From the NCBI RefSeq assembly GCF_013407955.1, contig NZ_JACCBU010000001.1, forward strand, positions 4,960,001 to 5,024,000: a DNA stretch of 64,000 nt, given 5' to 3'. The stretch comes from Microlunatus parietis (GTDB taxonomy: Bacteria > Actinomycetota > Actinomycetes > Propionibacteriales > Propionibacteriaceae). Both the position numbers and the translations under genes were made by a program. Positions within the stretch are counted from its first letter, which is position 1. Every line of letters begins with the position of its first letter. The notes under the pieces were generated by a model. The model had not been told where the DNA came from. It did not search any database and saw only the letters and a list, made by a program, of their open reading frames with translations. This document shows positions 58,278 through 64,000 of the stretch, piece by piece.

Positions 58278-61200
58278 ATGTTCGCCAAGGTCTTGGTCGC
58301 CAATCGGGGCGAAATCGCCGTCCGAGCCTTCCGTGCCGCGTACGAGTTGGGCGCGGCCACCGTCGCCGTCTATCCGTACGAGGATCGCAATGCCGTCCAC
58401 CGCATCAAGGCGGACGAGGCGTACCTGATCGGGACGAAGGGTCACCCGGTCCGGGCCTACCTGGACGTCGCGGAGATCGTCCGCGCGGCGAAGGAGTGCG
58501 GTGCCGACGCGATCTATCCCGGGTACGGCTTCCTGAGCGAGAACCCGGACCTGGCCAGGGCCTGCGCCGAGGCCGGGATCACCTTCATCGGCCCGCCGGC
58601 CGACGTGCTCGAACTGGCCGGCAACAAGGTCCGCGCACTGGCCGCCGCGAAGGCCGCCGGCATCCCGACGCTGCGGTCGACCCCGCCGTCCGACGACGCG
58701 GAGACACTGCTCGCCGGCGCCGCCGAGATCGGCTTCCCGGTCTTCGTCAAGGCCGTCGCCGGCGGCGGCGGCCGCGGCATGCGCCGGGTCGACGACCCCG
58801 CCGCGCTGCCCGAGGCGCTGGCCGCCGCGATGCGCGAGGCCGAGGGCGCGTTCGGCGACCCGACGGTGTTCATCGAGCAGGCGGTCGGCCGGCCGCGGCA
58901 CATCGAGGTGCAGATCCTGGCCGACAACGACGGCAACACGATGCACCTGTTCGAGCGGGACTGCTCGATCCAGCGGCGGCACCAGAAGGTCGTCGAGATC
59001 GCGCCGGCGCCCAACATCAGCGAGGAACTGCGGGAGGCGCTCTGCCGGGACGCGGTCGCGTTCGCGAAGTCGCTCGGCTACTCCTGCGCCGGCACGGTCG
59101 AGTTTCTGGTCGAGACCGAGGGCGAGCGAGCCGGCCAGCACGTGTTCATCGAGATGAACCCGCGGATCCAGGTCGAGCACACGGTCACCGAGGAGATCAC
59201 CGACGTCGACCTGGTCCAGGCGCAGATGCGGATCGCCTCGGGGGAGGCCCTCGATGATCTTGGTCTGAGCCAGGACGTGGTACGGATCAACGGCGCCGCG
59301 CTGCAGTGCCGGATCACCACCGAGGACCCGGCCAACGGCTTCCGCCCGGACACCGGGACGATCACCGCCTACCGGTCGGCCGGCGGCGCCGGAGTCCGGC
59401 TGGACGGCGGCACCGCGGCGACCGGTGCCGAGATCAGCGCCCACTTCGACTCCATGCTGGTGAAGCTGACCTGCCGCGGCCGCACCTTCCAGGCCGCGAT
59501 CGCCCGGGCCCGGCGCGCACTGGCCGAGTTCCGGATCCGCGGCGTCAGCACCAACATCCCTTTCCTGCAAGCGGTTCTGGAAGATCACGACTTCCTGGCC
59601 GGGGACGTCTCGACCGGCTTCATCGAGCAGCGGCCGCAGCTGCTGACCACCCACGCGCCGGCCGACCGCGGCACCCGGCTGCTGCGCTGGCTGGCCGAGG
59701 TCACCGTCAACCAGCCGTACGGCAAGGCGCCGACCCTGCTCGACCCGGGCGAGAAGCGCCCGGCCGGCGTCGATCTTGATCAACCGTCGCCGCCCGGCTC
59801 GCGGCAGCGGCTGCTCGAGCTCGGCCCGGAGGCGTTCGCTGTTGATCTTCGGAACCGAACCGGGGTCGAGGTCACCGACACCACGTTCCGGGACGCCCAC
59901 CAGTCCCTGCTGGCGACCCGGCTGCGGACCAAGGACATGCTCCGGATCGCGCCCTACGTGGGCCGGATGACGCCGGAGTTGTTCTCGGTCGAGTGCTGGG
60001 GCGGTGCCACCTACGACGTCGCGCTGCGGTTCCTCAACGAGGACCCGTGGGAGCGGCTGGCCGCGCTGCGCTACAACATGCCGGGGCTGTGCCTGCAGAT
60101 GCTGCTGCGCGGGCGGAACACGGTCGGCTACACCCCGTACCCGGAGAAGGTGACCAGCGCGTTCGTCGCCGAGGCCGCCGAGACCGGGATCGACATCTTC
60201 CGGATCTTCGACGCGCTGAACGACGTCGAGCAGATGCGGCCGGCGATCGAGGCCGTACGGGAGACCGGGACCACCATCGCAGAGGTCGCGCTCTGCTACA
60301 CCGCCGACCTGAGCGATCCGGCCGAGGACCTCTACACGCTGGACTACTACCTCCGGCTGGCCGAGAAGATCGTCTCCGCCGGGGCGCACATCCTGGCGAT
60401 CAAGGACATGGCCGGGCTGCTCCGGCCGCCGGCCGCGCGGACCCTGGTCACGGCGCTCCGGGAGCGGTTCGACCTGCCGGTGCACCTGCACACCCACGAC
60501 ACCGCGGGCGGCCAGCTGGCCACCCTGCTGGCCGCGATCGACGCCGGGGTGGACGCGGTCGACGTGGCCAGCGCGCCGATGTCGTCGACGACCAGCCAGC
60601 CGCCGGCCTCGGCCCTGGTCGCCGCGTTGCAGCACACCGAGCGGGCGACCAATCTTGATCTTCGTGCGGTGATGGACCTGGAGCCGTACTGGGAAGCCGT
60701 CCGGCGGGCCTATCTGCCGTTCGAGTCCGGCCTGCCCAGCCCGACCGGTCGCGTTTATGATCATGAGATCCCCGGCGGCCAGCTGTCCAACCTGCGGCAG
60801 CAGGCGATCGCCCTCGGGCTCGGCGACAAGTTCGAGCAGATCGAGGCGATGTACACGGCTGCCAACAAGATCCTGGGCCGGCTGCCCAAGGTCACGCCGT
60901 CGTCCAAGGTCGTCGGTGATCTTGCCCTGCACCTCGTTGCCGCCGGCGCCGATCCGGACGACTTCGCCGAGAACCCGGCGAATTACGACATCCCCGACTC
61001 GGTGATCGGCTTCTTCAACGGCGAGCTCGGCGATCCGCCCGGCGGCTGGCCGGAGCCGTTCCGCAGCAAGGCGCTGCAGGGCCGCAAGATCCCGCCGGTC
61101 CACGCCGAGCTGTCCGAGGAGGACTCGGCGGCGCTGGACAAGCCCGGCCGGGACCGCCAGGTCACACTGAACCGACTGCTGTTCCCCGGCCCGTCGAAGG

Positions 61201-61685
61201 ACTTCGAGGCGGCCCGGGAGACGTACGGCGACGTCGCTCGGCTCGACACGATCGACTACCTGTACGGCCTGCGCCCGGGCGAGGAACACGTCGCCCGGAT
61301 CGGCAAGGGCGTCAGTCTGATCTTGGGCCTGGAGGCGATCGGCGAGGCCGACGAGCGCGGCCTGCGCACGGTCATGTGCACCCTGAACGGCCAGCTCCGG
61401 CCGATCCGGGTCCGGGACCATTCGATCAAGGTCGACGTGAAGGCCGCCGAGCGGGCCGACACCGGCAACCCGGGCCACGTGGCCGCGCCGTTCGCGGGCG
61501 TGGTCAGCGTGACCGTCACCGAGGGCGACAAGGTCGAGGCGGGCGCAACCGTGGCCACCATCGAGGCGATGAAGATGGAAGCCTCGATCACCGCCCCGAT
61601 CGCCGGCACCGTGCAACGGCTCGCGATCGGCCGGGTGCAACAGGCCGAGGGCGGCGACCTGGTCCTGGTGATCATCCCCGGCTGA
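58278..61685 (+). CDS. pyc: Pyruvate carboxylase
   Basis: 1135 residues from ATG 58278; an in-frame ATG at 58257 would add seven residues. Domains in order: biotin carboxylase (about 1-450, ATP loop KAVAGGGGRGMRRV, EMNPRIQVEHTVTEE), carboxyltransferase (about 530-800, DTTFRDAHQSLLATRLRTKD, metal HLHTHDTAGG and AIKDMAGLLRP), and a biotin carrier domain with K1099 in EAMKMEA. It makes oxaloacetate from pyruvate and bicarbonate with ATP. Stand-alone gene, complete. Site 3 of the palindrome family is upstream, so control by the two-component system is possible. Confidence 0.97.
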   Translation: MFAKVLVANRGEIAVRAFRAAYELGAATVAVYPYEDRNAVHRIKADEAYLIGTKGHPVRAYLDVAEIVRAAKECGADAIYPGYGFLSENPDLARACAEAGITFIGPPADVLELAGNKVRALAAAKAAGIPTLRSTPPSDDAETLLAGAAEIGFPVFVKAVAGGGGRGMRRVDDPAALPEALAAAMREAEGAFGDPTVFIEQAVGRPRHIEVQILADNDGNTMHLFERDCSIQRRHQKVVEIAPAPNISEELREALCRDAVAFAKSLGYSCAGTVEFLVETEGERAGQHVFIEMNPRIQVEHTVTEEITDVDLVQAQMRIASGEALDDLGLSQDVVRINGAALQCRITTEDPANGFRPDTGTITAYRSAGGAGVRLDGGTAATGAEISAHFDSMLVKLTCRGRTFQAAIARARRALAEFRIRGVSTNIPFLQAVLEDHDFLAGDVSTGFIEQRPQLLTTHAPADRGTRLLRWLAEVTVNQPYGKAPTLLDPGEKRPAGVDLDQPSPPGSRQRLLELGPEAFAVDLRNRTGVEVTDTTFRDAHQSLLATRLRTKDMLRIAPYVGRMTPELFSVECWGGATYDVALRFLNEDPWERLAALRYNMPGLCLQMLLRGRNTVGYTPYPEKVTSAFVAEAAETGIDIFRIFDALNDVEQMRPAIEAVRETGTTIAEVALCYTADLSDPAEDLYTLDYYLRLAEKIVSAGAHILAIKDMAGLLRPPAARTLVTALRERFDLPVHLHTHDTAGGQLATLLAAIDAGVDAVDVASAPMSSTTSQPPASALVAALQHTERATNLDLRAVMDLEPYWEAVRRAYLPFESGLPSPTGRVYDHEIPGGQLSNLRQQAIALGLGDKFEQIEAMYTAANKILGRLPKVTPSSKVVGDLALHLVAAGADPDDFAENPANYDIPDSVIGFFNGELGDPPGGWPEPFRSKALQGRKIPPVHAELSEEDSAALDKPGRDRQVTLNRLLFPGPSKDFEAARETYGDVARLDTIDYLYGLRPGEEHVARIGKGVSLILGLEAIGEADERGLRTVMCTLNGQLRPIRVRDHSIKVDVKAAERADTGNPGHVAAPFAGVVSVTVTEGDKVEAGATVATIEAMKMEASITAPIAGTVQRLAIGRVQQAEGGDLVLVIIPG

Positions 61686-61723
61686 CCCGCTGAGTCCGGT
61701 GCCCGTGCCGAGTCTCACCGGAC

Positions 61724-62134
61724 ATGACCACGACAACCGAGACTGACCGGCCCCAGGTGGGCATGTATTCCTTCGTCTCCACGAATCCGGCCCGGCTGGC
61801 CCGGTTCTGGGCCGAGCTGATGCGGCTGCCGGTCGCCGACGGCGCGACCGACGACTTCGTGATGCTCGACTTCGACCACGAGTTCGGCCTGACCTGGCTC
61901 TTCGAGCGCGTCGACCAGGCCCCGGCGGCGGTCGCGCCCATCTCGCTCGACCTCGGCACCGAGTCCGGCACCGGCTGGGCCGAACTCGCCGAGCGCGCGG
62001 TGTCGCTGGGCGCCGAACGGGTCGCCGACCGCGAGGTCGACGGCGTCCGCTGGATCGAACTTCGCGATCCGGACGGGAACCGGTTCAGGGTGTTCGGACC
62101 GCGGCCGGAGGTCCGGGAGTCGACCACGCTCTGA
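61724..62134 (+). CDS. VOC-family (glyoxalase-like) protein
   Basis: 136 residues. One glyoxalase/bleomycin-resistance fold: GMYSFVSTNPARLARFWAEL at the start and VDGVRWIELRDPDGNRFRVF at the end, the latter typical of the glyoxalase_6 group. VOC proteins bind metals and act as dioxygenases, isomerases or antibiotic-binding proteins; no specific role is evident. It is 38 bases after pyc on the same strand. Confidence 0.85.
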   Translation: MTTTTETDRPQVGMYSFVSTNPARLARFWAELMRLPVADGATDDFVMLDFDHEFGLTWLFERVDQAPAAVAPISLDLGTESGTGWAELAERAVSLGAERVADREVDGVRWIELRDPDGNRFRVFGPRPEVRESTTL

Positions 62135-62214
62135 TCCGATGTCGTGATTCCTCTTCGCACCGACCGGTTAAGCGCTTGATTGATCGTTCGGGGCCCGTCA
62201 GAAGAGAAATCGCG

Positions 62215-62560
62215 TCAGCGTCGGGCGGTGCTGGCCAGGATGAGACCGGGTCGAGCGTGATCCGCTGCGTGGCGGGCGGCACGATCGCGGTCAGGGCCGG
62301 TTGCGCCAATGCGGCCGGCTCAACCTCGTAGGCGTCACAGGCAACTGGTCGGAGTTGGCGACGTGCCGGACCAGGATCAGGGCGTACTCGTCGTTGTGGC
62401 AGGCCTGGGCCGTGATCCTGCGGCGGCGAAGCAGCGTCGTCCAGCCGGTCGCCGGTCCAGCCCGGCCAGGTCAGCGGGGGAACGAACGGCAGATCCTCGT
62501 CGAGACCAAGATCATCGCCGGCCTGCCGCCAGCCGGCCTGGATCAGCTCGGCGGTCTGCG
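62215..62560 (-). pseudogene. Frameshifted remnant of an unidentified gene
   Basis: Minus-strand frames hold consistent coding-like pieces: DDLGLDEDLPFVPPLTWPGW, then in another frame LLRRRRITAQACHNDEYALI and LVRHVANSDQ, then DAYEVEPAALAQPALTAIVP, then LILASTARR ending at a TGA (62217-62215). At least three frame changes are needed to join them. I do not recognise the family. The piece lies between the VOC gene and the nitroreductase and fills the 428-bp gap. Confidence 0.55.
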
Positions 62561-62562
62561 TG

Positions 62563-63084
62563 TCAGTCCGGCCAGGCGCCGACCAGGCGCAGCAGGTCGG
62601 CGGTGGGGCGGCGGCCGACGGGAATCGCGGAGCGACCGCGCGGTGCGGGCCGGGGTCGGCCCAGGGCGATCGCATGGTGGGCGGACCAGCCCGGTTCGGC
62701 GCCGACCAGCCGGGCCGCGCGGTCAGCGTTGGCCTCCGGATAGAGGCTGACCACGCAGCTGCCCAGGCCGGCCTCGTCCGCGGCGATCGTGATGGACTGC
62801 GCGACCCGACCAAGATCGAAGGCGGTGTCCCGGCGCTCCGCGGTAGGACTGAGCAGCACCAGAACGGCCGGAGCGTCCCGGAGCAGGGCGGCGTAGTCGC
62901 CGAGTCGTGAGAGCTGATCTTGAACTGCCGAATCCCGTACCGCTGCGAAGCGCCACGGCTGGCCGTTCCGCGCCGAGCCGGTCCAGCGAGCCCGGTCGAT
63001 CAGTTGCCGGATCGTCGGGAACGGGACCAGGTCCGGCTCGAAGGTGCGGACGGCGCGAGGGGTGTAAGCGGGGCGTTCTCCCAT
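62563..63084 (-). CDS. Nitroreductase-family protein
   Basis: 173 residues. IRQLIDRARWTGSARNGQPW is the FMN-contacting start of the nitroreductase fold, and QSITIAADEAGLGSCVVSLY then GRRPTADLLRLV carry the conserved helices. It probably uses FMN and NAD(P)H on a quinone or nitro compound. At 173 residues it is on the short side. The end of the decayed gene upstream of its 3' side suggests local rearrangement. ATG 63084 is the first start. Confidence 0.82.
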   Translation of the reverse strand: MGERPAYTPRAVRTFEPDLVPFPTIRQLIDRARWTGSARNGQPWRFAAVRDSAVQDQLSRLGDYAALLRDAPAVLVLLSPTAERRDTAFDLGRVAQSITIAADEAGLGSCVVSLYPEANADRAARLVGAEPGWSAHHAIALGRPRPAPRGRSAIPVGRRPTADLLRLVGAWPD

Positions 63085-63139
63085 CGCCGTAGTGTGCCCT
63101 GCCGCCGAGCTTCCGCTTCAAGTGCGGCATGCTCGGCCG

Positions 63140-64000
63140 ATGAGGTTCGAGCGTCACTCGCGCTATTCCGATCCGGGCCGGTACGCCCGCCTGTTGGGTG
63201 CGGTCCGGCCGGAGCTTCCCGAGGTCTGCGCGGTCGCGCGCAATGTCATCGCGCACTACCGCTACGCGCGAGTTCCGTTGCCGGAATCGACCAACGGCGA
63301 CATCAACGCCCGCTGGCTCAGCCGCATCCTGGAGCTTGATCAGGCACGGCACCCGACGCCGTTGACCGAACCCCGTGCCGAGGCCGAGCGGGTTCAGGGT
63401 TGTTGTCGGGACCAGGTGCTGCTCGCCGTGGGCATCCTTCGTGAGCACGGCATCCGGGGCAGGTGTCGGGTCGGATTCGCGGACTACCTGCGAGCCGGGG
63501 CCCGGGTTGATCATGTGGTCGGCGAGGCCTGGATCGACGGGCGCTGGCTCCGCTTCGATCCGTGGCTCGCGAGTCCGAGGGGAGTGATCGAGGATCCGCA
63601 TGATCTTCCGCCGGGGGCCTTTCTGACCGCGGCGGCTGCCTGGAACGATCATCGACGCAACGGCACAGACATTGATGATCTTGGTGTCCGGATCGGCCCG
63701 ATCAGGTACACCGGACCGCCGTTCGTGCTCTCGTACCTGATCATGGACGTGGCGCACCGCTTCGGCGACGAGTTGTTGCTCTGGGACAACTGGGGCGTCA
63801 TGCCGTTACCCGGGCAGTGGGTCGACACCGCACTGGGCGACCGGCTGGCCGCCCTCGTCCTGCGTGCGGACGCGGGCGACGAAGCGGCTGAGCAGGAGTT
63901 GGCCGCCATCCACAGCTCCGATGCCAGGGTCAGGCCGGGAGCGGTGGTGCTGCAACTCTCGCCTCGTGGGGAGCCGCCGCGGCCGGTGGCTGTCGGAATT
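63140..64000 (+). CDS. Transglutaminase-like domain protein, partial
   Basis: At least 287 residues; open at the right edge. VQGCCRDQVLLAVGILREHG carries the active Cys of the transglutaminase-like (papain-fold) superfamily; the His is in ARVDHVVGEAWIDGRW and the Asp in LRFDPWLASP. The C-terminal half (about 150-287) is not recognised. Such proteins in bacteria are often peptidases or accessory factors. ATG 63140 is the first start and no strong ribosome binding site is seen. It is divergent from the nitroreductase gene across 55 bases. Confidence 0.8.
   Translation, partial: MRFERHSRYSDPGRYARLLGAVRPELPEVCAVARNVIAHYRYARVPLPESTNGDINARWLSRILELDQARHPTPLTEPRAEAERVQGCCRDQVLLAVGILREHGIRGRCRVGFADYLRAGARVDHVVGEAWIDGRWLRFDPWLASPRGVIEDPHDLPPGAFLTAAAAWNDHRRNGTDIDDLGVRIGPIRYTGPPFVLSYLIMDVAHRFGDELLLWDNWGVMPLPGQWVDTALGDRLAALVLRADAGDEAAEQELAAIHSSDARVRPGAVVLQLSPRGEPPRPVAVGI

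Noticed and set aside
56883-61736. A 1617-codon minus-strand open frame
   Set aside because: Antisense to pyruvate carboxylase and the two genes before it; product of codon bias, not a gene.
1-64000. tRNA, rRNA, CRISPR arrays, insertion sequences or prophage genes
   Set aside because: I looked for cloverleaf ends, regular short repeats with spacers, transposase DDE or recombinase motifs and phage structural genes, and found none.
1-64000. A GATC methylation (Dam) explanation for TGATCA abundance
   Set aside because: Dam is not a general feature of actinobacteria and no methylase gene is in the window; the abundance is reported as an open observation.

Overview
The window is about 70% G+C, uses GTG and TTG starts freely, has many stop/start overlaps of the ATGA or GTGA type, and carries actinobacterial families: an Rv0862c-type helicase-associated protein, a long CspB-type cold-shock protein, DUF3027, a deazaflavin (F420)-type nitroreductase and a QcrB-like cytochrome b. 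I infer an actinomycete, most likely Propionibacteriales (Microlunatus-like). The short palindrome TGATCA is strikingly over-represented. There is no rRNA, tRNA, CRISPR array, transposase or phage gene. The window looks like an ordinary chromosome with scattered acquired or decaying genes.

Layout. 1-2.7 kb: partial helicase-associated protein and a small membrane protein. 2.9-4.2 kb: NUDIX hydrolase and RibD/DHFR-like reductase, with unusual palindromes nearby. 4.2-9.7 kb: a ROK regulator, a Tat lipoprotein sugar-binding protein, a sulfamidase-like sulfatase and a sialidase-like protein, a sulfated-glycan locus without permeases. 9.7-12.1 kb: MFS exporter divergent from a LysR regulator. 12.4-13.0 kb: a decayed ArsR-SRPBCC pair. 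13.0-19.5 kb: phosphotransferase, MarR/membrane-protein pair, acyl-CoA oxidase, CspB, DUF3027, CynX-type MFS. 19.5-23.4 kb: nadA-nadB-DUF1330 divergent from an NrtR regulator. 23.4-30.7 kb: membrane metalloprotease, PhoX phosphatase, MarR, purine permease, MFS, and a 500-bp gap rich in inverted repeats. 30.7-34.0 kb: C39-like peptidase, then an ECF sigma/anti-sigma/lipoprotein/cytochrome b cluster with two matching sigma-type promoters. 34.1-41.2 kb: F420-type nitroreductase, TetR, CDP-alcohol phosphotransferase, GH92 mannosidase, TetR and a membrane protein. 41.2-42.9 kb: AbiE type IV toxin-antitoxin pair. 42.9-47.4 kb: NDH-2, a QcrB-like cytochrome b that has lost one heme site, and a fumarate-reductase-type flavoprotein. 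47.6-53.8 kb: GH67 alpha-glucuronidase, methyltransferase, Gfo/Idh/MocA oxidoreductase, a LysE remnant, SIMPL and SRPBCC proteins. 53.9-58.2 kb: a histidine kinase/LuxR response regulator, hemerythrin and membrane protein linked by a shared 18-bp palindrome. 58.3-64 kb: pyruvate carboxylase, VOC protein, a decayed gene, a nitroreductase and a partial transglutaminase-like protein.

The points most worth a second look are: (1) the three-site palindrome that defines a small two-component regulon; (2) the NDH-2/cytochrome b/flavoprotein module with coherent loss of both heme bH ligands; (3) the two TGAACC-N16-CGTG promoters of the ECF cluster; (4) a two-copy 55-bp element with inverted ends; (5) at least four genes broken by frameshift or internal deletion.
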